Source: Euryodendron excelsum
Lineage: Eukaryota; Streptophyta; Magnoliopsida; Ericales; Pentaphylacaceae
NCBI GenBank assembly: GCA_033060915.1
Contig: CM065378.1
Coordinates: 11,081,501 to 11,145,500 of the forward strand
DNA: 64,000 nt
Direction of reading: 5' to 3'
Shown here: positions 23,601 to 34,197 of the stretch, one piece after another
Layout of the letters: every line of letters starts with the position of its first letter
Position numbering within the stretch: the first letter of the stretch is position 1
The notes under the pieces: generated by a model
The model's input: only the letters and a program-made list of their open reading frames with translations
The model's database searches: none
Told to the model about the DNA's origin: nothing
Program-made: the position numbers and the translations under genes

Positions 23601-26104
23601 TTGCATGCATATCAAGATAAATTCATCCAAATTGAGGAATATAGTTTTTCTTACAGAGTCCGATTAGCCAGTTAACAATTTCCTTCTTGCAATTCTTCAC
23701 ATTTTAGCATGCTGAGTGCACATTTTTCACAGGTATCGTAATCAGAGACGAAATGGGTATGACCCTAGAAAAGGCTGGAAAGGAGGTACTAGGTACTGCT
23801 ACCAAGGTGGTGATAACTAAGGATTCTACATTGATAGTCACTGATGGGAGCACTCAAGCTGCTGTTAAGAATAGGGTTTCTCAGATCCAAAAGCTTGTCG
23901 AGGTGCATTTAATATTTTTGAAATGTTATTTATGCAGTTTGATGTTCTTTCCTCTTCTAAGTTTTGTCTATTTAGTTGAAGCATCAATTTAAGATGAAAG
24001 TGCATGCCCAAGCGCGCACGCACACACATACTGGCATGCAAGTTAACTGGTCGGTTGCTATTATGGCCATGTCTGTGGGGTGCGACCTATTGTATAAAAG
24101 TTCACCAAGTCAATGGAAGCACATGCAAGGTTCTTGTAAAGTTTGGTTATACAGATTCCCATTCTCAATCTTACCAACATAACCAAAATACAAAGGCTGC
24201 TCAATTTAATCTGTTTCTTGGGTTTTATTCTTTGACTATAAGAGGAACTTGTGAATCTGCATTTTATGGAAAAATTTTGGTTTCCCTCCTATGTATTGAG
24301 ACAAACTAAAAATAAAATTTGTCTCCTTAATCATGATATAAAGTCCCTGCATTTCCTGGTCTTCATGTAAGTTCTACTGCATTGTCGAATGTTGAAGGCA
24401 TTTAGTAGATATTTTGTACACTATGTGGGTGGCTCTTTTTTCTTTCTTGCAGAACACTGAAGAAAACTTTCAAAAGAAAATACTGAATGAACGAATAGCA
24501 AAGTTATCTGGTGGAATTGCCATTCTTCAGGTACATTGATAATTGCTGAAGCCAGCATCTTGACTATTTAGAGCCTAGGAGACTGATTTCCTTCAGAGCT
24601 CACACATTCAATTCTATGAACTGATTCCCAGGTAGGAGCACAAACAGAAGTTGAGTTGAAGGATAAACAATTAAGGATTGAAGATGCTCTTAACGCAACA
24701 AGGGTAGCCAGTTGCTTTGATGCTTTTAAGTGGTTAATTTTTTTCATCTGTTATTTTTGGTATGCTCCTCAAATCGGCATGTTGCAGGCAGCTATTGAGG
24801 AAGGTGTCGTAGTTGGTGGTGGCTGTAGCCTCTTGAGGCTATCTTTAAAGGTGGATCACATCAAAGAACTTCTGGACAATGAAGAGCAGAAAGTATCTGT
24901 CCTCTTCCTTTCTCTTTTACTTTTATTTTTCCCTCCTATAAGTGGTCTAAAATCTTAATATCAATTAGGATTTGGCAAACTAGTTAAGTAATGAGTAGCC
25001 TACAATTTATCTAATGATCATAATTCGTTTGGGAAATGGTGATTGTTTTTCACTATTGACAATAATTCTCAAATTCCATCATGTCATAATTATTTTTATT
25101 TGAGTTTTATGCATGCAGATTGGAGCTGAGATCTTCAGACAAGCTTTGACCTATCCTACGAGGCAGATAGCCAAAAATGCAGGCGTAAATGGCAACATTG
25201 TTATAGAGAAGGTCTCTGCATATTAGGTGCATCATAAGGAAAAAGAAATTAAAGCTGTTGAACTGATTAAGCTGATGTTTTGGAATTTGAATCCAGCAAA
25301 AGACCCAATTGAGATATATTTGCTTTTGCAGGTTCTGTCCAATGACAATATAAGGTATGGGTACAATGCTGCAAAAGACTGTTATGAGGATTTAATGGCT
25401 GCTGGAATTATGGATCCATCAAAGGTATCATCACATAAGGAAAATGACACTAGTCACATAAATGCCACTGTTACTGCTCTTAAACCATAGATTTTGTGCG
25501 ATTGCAAGCTCATAATATAGTGAGACTTCTAGAGGCCGCTACACTAGGATGCTGAAGATGTGCAGCTGCATGTTTTTAGATTTTCCTTAAAAAGATAGCA
25601 GATATCTTGTAAACAAATTTGGCTCAAACGAAATAGACTAGGACCAAACAGGGAAAACATCTACCTTGTAGGTGCACCAAAGACCAAACTAGCTAGTTTA
25701 TTGTTGTATGTCAGAAACTTGGCCCTGAGTACATAACATGATCATTCTCTTTGACTAATACCTCTCTCCCAAACTTCAGCTCTTAACCTTTCCTCATCAG
25801 TCTCAATATTCTCCCAGATCATATTCTACCAGCATATGGTCCTGATGATCTTGATTCTACATTAACACTTAAGCAGGTAGTTAGGTGCTGTTTGGAGCAT
25901 GCAGCATCTGTTGCAAAGATTTTTTTGACATCTGATGCAGTTGTCATTGATGTCAAGGAACCAGAGCACATCAAAATGAGAAAACCAATGCCAACCTCAG
26001 GTGATATACTCTTCACTTTCAATCAGTTCTTTATTCCATTTCAGAGCAAACTTTTGATCTCAACTCCCCCTATTCATGCAGGTGTTGGACCCATTGGCTT
26101 TTAG
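20633..26104 (+). CDS. CPN60B4: Chloroplast chaperonin-60 subunit beta, beta-4 type (14 exons)
   Basis: The product is a plastid type I chaperonin subunit that folds stromal proteins in an ATP-driven tetradecamer. Exons read: 20633-20788, 20886-21011, 22154-22291, 22463-22558, 22723-22965, 23047-23281, 23733-23902, 24453-24530, 24632-24703, 24788-24892, 25119-25211, 25332-25424, 25877-26000, 26082-26104. All junctions are GT/AG and in phase, giving 583 residues. The first ~35 residues look like a transit peptide; AKELYFN starts the mature part. Visible motifs are [16 protein letters not shown] ([13 protein letters not shown]), the ATP loop GDGSTTS (121-127) and the chaperonin signature [12 protein letters not shown] (439-450). 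QNKYGPP, GETVLKEIELEDP and NTEENFQKK favour the beta-4 paralogue, which in Arabidopsis is needed for folding NdhH. The tail after KEPEH is short (ends GVGPIGF), unlike the longer Arabidopsis beta-4 tail as I recall it. Confidence 0.93.
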
Positions 26105-26506
26105 TGTGTGTGTGGAATTTTTTGGCTGTTCAAACTGTGGTTCCATAACTCTTCAGACACAGAAGGAATTATGGAGAGGTGATAAGACAGAAGAAACCGA
26201 ATTGGAATTCCAATAGATCAAATATAGAATGGTGCTGATAACCGAGACTTGACATGCCAGAGTAGCATTTCAGAACTCAGTTCCTCTATAACAAACTTGA
26301 TGGTGTACCATTGAAGAAACAAGCTTTTTAACTGCAAAGTTGCATTTGGAAAACAAGGTCAGTGCTCTGAAGAGGGAATAAAGCAACATGTCGTAGATCT
26401 CTAGTTAATCAACTTCTGTATGGGGAATTTTCATGCACCATTGTGCCTGTAGGGGAAAAAATATCTGTATGTTCTTCTGTATTAGTGTGAATTTTTATGA
26501 TTAATC

Positions 26507-26512
26507 AATAAA
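26507..26512 (+). terminator. Polyadenylation signal of the chaperonin gene
   Basis: AATAAA lies about 400 bp after the stop codon of the chaperonin gene, in a T-rich context, on the same strand. It is the clearest candidate signal before the next recognisable element. Confidence 0.5.
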
Positions 26513-26519
26513 AGCTTGA

Positions 26520-27620
26520 TTTTTTTTCATGAGCTTCATGTAATCACGCTTCTCAAATTCCAATGCTTTGAGAAAATTTGATCTGCATGCTGGCATCTTT
26601 GAAGTATTGTTCTACTTGTTCAACAGTTCTGTGCAGGGTAAGAGAAAAAGTGAAAGAGGAGAACACAAAACATAGAAAATTTGACACAGCAAAAACAAAG
26701 TTAGTGTACCAGAACCTTAACCTGAATTTAATTGGCATATTTTTTTACTCCAAAGGTTTCCTTTGTATCGCTATTTAAGAATGTTTGTATTAAGATGTTT
26801 TTTCATTTATCTGCTTCCTCTAGGCTTTACAATAACTTGAACTGTAATGCATTGTCACCTACTAAGTTGGGGGCTGTTTGTAGGGGAAAAAAATGAGAAA
26901 AAAAAAAAGAGTATTTTACGAGAAAATTCTGAGAACTTAAAGATACACAGTGACCTAGAAGACCAAGAACAACAGCCACCGCAGCACAGGCAGGGACACC
27001 CGAAGGAAGGCATGCAGAACCCGAACTCCTTCCTGCAGTACTGGTGGATTGAAAATTCAATTCTATGTTCTTGGCAGATGTTTTTATAAATAAATGCTAG
27101 TTGTGTTTTGATCTCAAATTTGTTGAGGTAAAGAGGAAAAAAAGAAATGAAATTTTTTTGCCTATTCATTTTCTTCTCTTTTTACTAGACCAACCAAATA
27201 TAATTTCTGCCATTCTATTTCTCTTTCTTTCTTTTTTTACAACAAATCAAAGAACCAAACACAATCACAATGTTAATATTAATACAGTCACTCTGGGAAA
27301 AGGTCAAGCATGCAATAAAAAACTATAGTTGCAGCAGTAGGAACATCTACTGTAAAGACTCTGACTGGCTTGCTTGGGATTTAAAAATGGTGCAAAATGC
27401 CAATGAGAGAGAGAGAGAGAGCTGGCATGAAATAATTTGATGCTTTATCTGAGGCCCAAAGGCCGAAAGATTCAACTTCCAACGTCAAACCAAACCTACA
27501 AAAATGACAATGCAGTCCCTCTTTAAGCCATCGTTTTACTGTGTAGTGAAGGGTATTTTGGGGTCTTAAAAGATCTTCCAATTATATTGTGAAATGCCCT
27601 AAATACTTCTATTATGTTTT
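26520..27620. other. Intergenic DNA with a possible non-autonomous element
   Basis: A segment from about 26,868 (ggggctgtttgtagg) to about 27,268 (gaaccaaacacaatc) has ends like 'gtttgg' type MITEs. It encloses a GC-richer block (about 26,945-27,045) that reads as a cysteine-rich peptide on the minus strand and a Gln/Pro-rich one on the plus strand. I could not support a gene. A (GA)n tract follows at 27,406-27,421. Confidence 0.35.
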
Positions 27621-27626
27621 AATAAG

Positions 27627-28137
27627 AGTTAATTATAAACGCACCCTTTAAATTATAATTCAGTATTATTATGTCCTTTAACGACTCCTTGAACTGTTAA
27701 TTTGTATCAATCAACCTCTTCTATTAGCAATTCGTTTGAAAAATGAATGAAAAATCATTATTTAAATTATACATGTTCACAAAATTATAATTTTGTACCT
27801 AAATTGATCTTCTCTTATTATAATAATTGTCTAATGGCTGAAATATTTTTTGAAATAACATGTAAATATAGAAAAAATGTAAAAAGTATTTCAGTTATTG
27901 GGCAATTATTACAAAAAAATAATGTAATTTAGATATAAAATAAGCTTTTGTGAACATGTGCAACTTATATGATAATTTTTTATCTACTCTCCTAACTGAT
28001 TGTTAACATATTGCTAATAGAAGAGGTTGATTGTATAAATTAGTAATTTAGAGAGTTAGCTTCTTACGTTTTAGAGTTTAGAAGGACACAGTAATATTGA
28101 GTCATAGTTCATTGAGTGTACTTGTAATTAACCCTTT
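27627..28137. mobile_element. ~510 bp foldback element with ~190 bp inverted repeats
   Basis: The left arm contains caatcaacctcttctattag followed by caat-cgttt and acatgttcacaaaa. The right arm contains the same blocks reversed (ttttgtgaacatgtgcaac and ctaatagaagaggttgattg). The arms start agttaattataaacgcac and, on the other strand, gggttaattacaagtacac. TTTAAT occurs at both outer edges and may be the target duplication. There is no coding capacity. Confidence 0.65.
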
Positions 28138-29415
28138 TAATTATACAAAATACTCTTGATTATGTAAGTAAATGTTAGAGTTTGAAAATTACATTTTATA
28201 CTTTGAGATTTAGCCTTTTTTATTTTTAAATTTTATATTATGTTCATTTTTCTATCATTTGTATTGTTTTATTTTGGAGAACTATTTTTATTTTGTGATT
28301 TATGTGTGTTTAACCCGAACCTAATTAGTTTAATTGGGACGGAGGGCAGGCAGGGAGGCTCAACCGATCACGAGTCTAGGATGGGGTATAAGGTAAAGTT
28401 TTTCTATTAGGGGTAGAAAACAGTTTAACCTAACTCATTCCGAATCTACCTTATTGTCATCCCTAGTTTTGAGATAAGTTCGATGGTTGTATTCAAGACT
28501 CCCTGTTAGATAATTTATTTGATTGTGAGAGGAGTAACGATGACGTGACGCATCTTTGCTCCTCCTTTCACAATACAATAAGATCATAAATAGATTAGAT
28601 CTGGACCGGATTAGGGTCCCAAATATTCAATCTAATTAAAGGCCTAATTTGCACTGTCCAAATTAGAAATTGAGAGTAGAGCCTAGCAGAAAACTTCAAG
28701 TTACGCTTGATTTATTTGTCAAGAATGATACAACTCAACTCAATACAGCCAAGCGTTTTCTCAACTACTTAAGAGTCAGCTACATACATCCTGTTTCGCT
28801 AGTCGACTGTATCAAGAGCCGTCGGTAGCAACTGTTAAAGACATTTTTTTTCACACAATGGCATGAAAAAGATGAGTGCAATAGAATAAGCTGACACCTG
28901 ACACAGAGCTGACTATGAATGCATTATTGAGTTCACACAGGATTCATGGGTCTTAGGCTTCAGACTTTGGAGAGTTACTTTGTCCCATGAAGAGAGAGTG
29001 TCCAGCTACTGAAGAATTATAAAATTTACCTTCATTTACATATTCTAGAGCAATGGTTAGGTAGTTAATTGGGACAGGAAAAGATTTCTAGGGAGTAAAT
29101 GTTCTATATAACAATCTTATTCTTCTTTCAGACTTTCCTAGCTAGTAGGAAAAAGGTAACCCCTGCCCAGATAGTGGGTTGTTGGAAGAATTCACCTCTT
29201 AACACAAAGGTATTGAAACAAACTTCCAAAGCAAAGGTCTCAATCAGAACACTATTGCCTTGGTTGTCAATCCATTCCCAATTTATCAAACCTCTTTATT
29301 GCAGAAGATGAAGAACAGAGACATCCACCAAAATAAATTTGAGAAATACTTAGAAAGCAAAGTAGCTTAGTCATTTCTCATGCCTCTTAACCCGATATGA
29401 TTGATTAATCTATGC
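28138..29415. other. Intergenic DNA, no gene recognised
   Basis: No reading frame with a recognisable family is seen. A short unit near 28,415-28,475 with ends 'taggggtag'/'catccctag' could be a relic of the hAT-MITE family, but it is too short to call. Confidence 0.4.
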
Positions 29416-29420
29416 ACCTC

Positions 29421-29664
29421 TTTTGTTACATTTTTTTGTATCCCCCTGTTCTTCGGATACAATTCGATCCTTCTACGGCCAAATCTCAATTTGTGGAAAG
29501 CCTTCGATGGCTTCCTTATGAAAACATCAAATTTTGTTTCTTTTTATATTTTTTCGTGATATCGACCACATTTTTTATCCCTCTTTGCATTTTAGTGGGT
29601 TGGTTTGGTATGAGAAGTTATGGGAAACCGTATATTACAGTATCTCTAAATCATGAATTTCTAA
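29421..29664 (+). pseudogene. NUMT: fragment of mitochondrial nad4 (exon 1 region)
   Basis: The translation contains VLRIQFDPSTAKSQFVESL, RWLPYENI, CILVGWFGMRSYGK and YITVSLNHEFL. These match the conserved N-terminal part of plant mitochondrial NADH dehydrogenase subunit 4. Relative to the organellar gene the segment after YENI has lost several codons (the conserved LGIDGIS stretch is missing), and several substitutions break conserved positions. It has no start, no remaining exons and no mitochondrial context, so it is a nuclear copy of organellar DNA with no function. Similarity stops at about 29,664. Confidence 0.88.
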
Positions 29665-31356
29665 TCCGTGGATTAGAAAGACACTTAAGAGTCATAAAAC
29701 GTAGTCGTGAGCCGATTGCCAGAAGCGAATTTACAATATCACCACCTTTACCCTTCAAATCAATTTTCATTTGCAAAAAAACAATTTGAACCCAACTGTA
29801 GAAATCTCTAAAGACACTTCAAAAACCAGAAATGTGTCATAATGGTTATAAGAACATAGGTAGATGGAGAGTTAAAAATAGGAGTCTTCTGACAGGGCAA
29901 TTGAGTGATTGTCAGTGCAATGGAAGCAACTCACCTGGACCATATAGATATAGATATACAGCATCATAAGAAAGATAAACGTGATGCATGAACTGGATGC
30001 AAAAGAAAAAACTAAATGTACATGTCCATCGATCTCAATTCAACATTAATTTTCACGTATTGTCTTAATTGGAATTGCAAACAAACAAGAGAATTGGATC
30101 AAATTTCCAGCTTAGCGATTGTGGTCTCATCATCAACAAACTTCCAAAGCATTGTCTTCCCATGGAGTCCAAAACGATGAGCAAATCAAGATGCAGTCAA
30201 CAAAGGGATAGGCACTCAGAAAGCAAGGACAATACAAGGGAGCCTCCCTTGTCTAGTCTGGAACAGATAATAAGCCATCTCTTGTCTGGTATTAAACAGA
30301 TAATAAGCCAAGGGAAGGGATGAGAGTGGGAACAACCCAATTATAATAGGATGGACAAAGCATCCTCAAGTCCTTTCAAAGGAGGGAATCTACTCGTTTG
30401 AGTGTACCTGCTTGTGCAATGTTGCCACTACCCGAGTCCGAGTCATCTGCATTATATGAAGCATTTTTGGAAGAAAGCCGCTACATCAGTGTAGGTCACT
30501 CTAATGACATATGCCTGCCTGAAAGATCCGCGCCTCACCCGAGACTGGTGGATTATGGGTGTTTGTCAGTCTTAAAAAGAGTTTACTCACAAAGGATGGA
30601 TCCAAAAGGCCTTGGAGAGCGTCATCAATGAAGGAAAAAAAACAAAAAACAAAAGAAAGGGAATTTACTCCTCCAAACATCACGAGGACCAAGAAGGAGA
30701 AAATGACTTCACGAAAAATCAGAACAAAGTTGAAATAGTTTTACTACATGTATAGTCACTAAACCACAAGAACTACTAGTGGTGTTATGGCACAGGTTGA
30801 TCTAATAATTGTTTTAACTGTGACATATCTTGAGAAATTTACTGTACATCTTCTCTGTTCTTACCCCCAATAACACAAAAGACATAAGCCTGCTTTATGG
30901 AGGAGACAGGAGGACAGGAGCTGACGTCCTCTTTGCCACCACCCTCCCAGCTGCCCATAAAACGCCAAAACGCAGTTGTCACTATGCATTCCACAGGGAA
31001 AAGGCTGCCTCTTCTGTTGATGACAATACAGAGAACCTTAACTCTTTGAGATCTAGGGGGTCTTATATTCTTTCCAGTTTGCATAGTGTGGCTCATCTGT
31101 ATTCAGCTGCATCATATTTATGAGAGAAACAGAGAAATAAATGAGAGGGTACTCTCAGGAGTGAGGTCCAATGAAAGTGATTTTATTTGCATTCTGAAGA
31201 TGGGTCTCTTTGTTGTTTGCATGGAAGGATCATAGAGCCAGAGATATATTGGTGGGTTTTCCTGGTGAAAAGGAATTGAGTTTCCTCCTTAGAAATTCTT
31301 CTCCTCCATTGTTGGGTTATTCACTGTTCTTTTAAATTTTCCTTCCAGTACTGGTA
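29665..31356. other. Intergenic DNA and probable SOFL promoter/leader
   Basis: Frames at 30,069-30,323, 30,398-30,631 and 30,830-31,123 carry no recognisable domain. The last ~300 bp before 31,357 are the likely promoter and 5' leader of the SOFL gene, but no convincing TATA box was found. Confidence 0.4.
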
Positions 31357-31884
31357 ATGGAGTCTTCCAAACCCCTTGAAGGTACAGAAGAATGTGGCAG
31401 TTGTGACTCTGGTTGGACAATGTATATTGCTTCTCCAATCCATGAAGATAATGACAACGAAGATGATGATGATAATGATGATGATAATCGTGACACTGCT
31501 CAAAAGGGAGACAACAACGATGATGACTATGAAAGCGATAATTCTATGGCTTCAGATGCCTCATCTGGACCAAGTCATCCAGAACTTTCATATGGAAGTA
31601 GCAAGGGAAGTCATACATTGGGTCATTCCAAGTATTCAAAGGAAAAACAGGTGGAGAAGAAAATATGTAAAAGAAGGATGAAGGCAGAGAAGGAAGTGCC
31701 AGGGCCTAAAGCTAGTAGTGCTGCTGCTGGTTTAGCTCATAGGGGAGCAAAGGTAAGAAAAACTAACAAGACGGAGAAAAAATCGAGTTTTTAAATATTC
31801 CCTTTAGGTATCATCCTAGATTGGTTCCACAGTTCTTCATCGCATGATATTTGGCAGGTCACAGAAAGCAGTAGAGCGCAATAG
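31357..31884 (+). CDS. SOFL: SOB FIVE-LIKE (SOFL) protein
   Basis: SOFL proteins are small plant-specific proteins that raise cytokinin-related responses when active. Both family hallmarks are visible: motif A, CDSGWTMYIASPIHED (residues about 15-30), and motif B, DNSMASDASSGPSHPE (61-76). Between them lies a long Asp/Asn tract encoded by a GATGAT-rich stretch (31,456-31,488). The C-terminal part is Lys/Arg-rich (KEKQVEKKICKRRMKAEK), probably nuclear-localising. Unspliced, the frame runs to 31,794 (145 residues). I favour an intron at 31,753-31,857 (donor AAG|GTAAGA, acceptor TTTGGCAG), which gives a final VTESSRAQ and a stop at 31,882-31,884 (140 residues). An alternative acceptor at about 31,807 would end the protein after two or three codons. 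Paralogue assignment is not certain. Confidence 0.83.
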
Positions 31885-31889
31885 ATGTC

Positions 31890-34190
31890 TACCACATCCT
31901 GTGGTTCTAAAGTTTCAGTTTGAATATTGAATCAAGAAATGTGATTGACAGTTTAGCTAGTATATGCATCAGCAAAATCATGAATATGCATGTACAACTG
32001 TGTTTTTATGTATTTTATGTAACGCATATGCATAGCATACTCATGTTGTTGCGTATAGATGCCTGCAAATGCAAGTGCAACTACTATATATATGTACATG
32101 AGAGAGAGAGAGAGAGAGGTAATCAACAATCAAGACAGATCCCAGCAGGGTATGTAAAAAAGTCGTAATTTGTCATGCCAGCCAGGTATATTTAGAAGCA
32201 CATTGACTTGCTGATAACAAAGATCAACATATTCATATTTGAGATCAGGGTGAAAATTTGGGAGGACATTTAGGGATTTGTACTCTCCAGATGTATTTTT
32301 ATGATGAACTCAGTTCTACTGGGAAAAAAAAAAAAAAGAGTTGAGGCACAATTTTCTGAGTTTAGATTGATTAAGAACTATATTGTTGATATCATAATAA
32401 CATCTGCTGGGAAGAGAATATATATACATTTTCGTTGACAGAACACTTACAGGATACAAACAAATATACCAGTGGAAGACATAACAGGTCAACTGAATGA
32501 TATTGTGCAGGACATATGTAACCAATATAGCTGAAGAAGACAGCGAAATGATAGACAAACAATCCTCTCTAAGGATTCGAAACTGAAGAGAAGCAAGAAT
32601 TCTGCTAGGCCAAACACAATTGTTCCTCATTCTCTCATTCTATGAAATTTTGAATCTCTCTAGAGTCAGGTGTTTCCATGTTTCGCCTAGATAGTTGAAT
32701 AAAGTTCTCCAAAAATAGCCTCCCCACAACCAGCACCCAAATAAATGTGGGAGTCTACATTTGCCAAAATCCATTGACCTTTGTAAAGTGCAGATTTTCT
32801 AGCTGGTTGGTCCAGTTTTCCAGACCAACCATCTTCATTCTGGAGTGGCATCAGAATTTAAAAGTCACATAAAAACAGCAACAACCAAAAAAGAAAGAAA
32901 GAAAGAAAGAAACTACTATTACATTCATGCAATCAAGAAAAATAGCTAGAATAGAGTGTACACACCTAATAGCATAAAACTAGATATATTATGTAATCTG
33001 CGGATAACTATTTACCCTCACAAAAGAAAGCTGCAGGAATATTTATCAAAAAAAGAAAACCATAGGAATATGAAAAATTCACTGATCTAGTATGGTCCAA
33101 GCAATAAGAAACACCACATGAGAAACCTTTCCCAATCTTTTAACCATTACTATGTGCCGCTGCAGTACATGGCTCCTATGGAACACCGTAACCTTGCTTA
33201 CATATTACCCTTAGACTTCTTAATGTTCACACCACATCAATCCTCCCCACAAACTAATTGATTCAGGTATTACATCCAGAAAGCCGTGTTTGCAAGGAAT
33301 CTATGATGACTGAAAACCTGATACAAGCCCCCCATTTTTATTAAGGATGGAACTGCATATGCAGAGCCAGGAGCTCAAACTGAAAATGCAAAACTAAGTC
33401 ATCTCACAAAACTTGCCAAATCTCCATTGAGCAAAAGTTACTACTCACCAGGCCAGACTGCTGAAGCACTAGGCTCCTTTACATCCAGAAAGTCTTGTTC
33501 ATCAATTCATTTCAGATTTGATATAAATGAGTATCAATGTGAATGTGATTTTTCACACAAATTTTAGAAGCACCTAGCACATAGAATTTATATGGCAACG
33601 TTCTTGCCACACAGACAGCCCGGACATGGAAGGCCTGGAGGACTTTCAAGATATAAATACGATATAAATCTCCTCTATCTTTAAGAAAAGAATGTCATGA
33701 CAGAACATATTTTTGAGCGACTAAAGTTCCAAATTTCATTGAGTCACAACTCACAAAGTCTGAAAACAATCAGTGGACAGATATACCGTCATTGATGAAC
33801 ATTTGAACAGTAGCCAAAACAACAAACAAAAAAAAACAAAAAGCAAGGAAAAGGAGAAAGCACCAAAATAAGGAAAATGCGAAGTTCAAGATTTCACACA
33901 TCAACAAGCAATACCAATGGGAAACATAGATGCTCTTACTCCTGTAAGGTGGTTCAAATGACTAAAAGGATTGGATCCTTTAATACAGAATAAGAAAGCT
34001 AGAAGTATTTCCGAATAGACCCTGACAAGAAACAGAAATAGAATGATCTCCAGAAGCAGTAATGGATTTGGAAACCTAACTGCAGTGAAATAACAACACC
34101 ACACAACAACAGAGATAAATATCCATTTTCAATCAGAAAAGGAACATTATTAGGTTGATAACAATGACTTGATGTGGTAGAAGACAACCC
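31890..34190. other. Intergenic DNA, includes the 6PGD 3' flank
   Basis: No gene is recognised. Short repeats present are a (GA)n tract at about 32,099-32,118 and (GAAA)n at 32,888-32,911. The part next to 34,198 should hold the 3'UTR of the minus-strand 6PGD gene. Confidence 0.45.
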
Positions 34191-34197
34191 CCAGATA

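Noticed and set aside
26855..27169. Minus-strand cysteine-rich peptide (CPCLCCGGCC), possible CYSTM-like gene
   Set aside because: It lies in a segment with transposon-like ends, has no supporting start context or conserved hydrophobic layout, and the opposite strand reads as Gln/Pro-rich instead.
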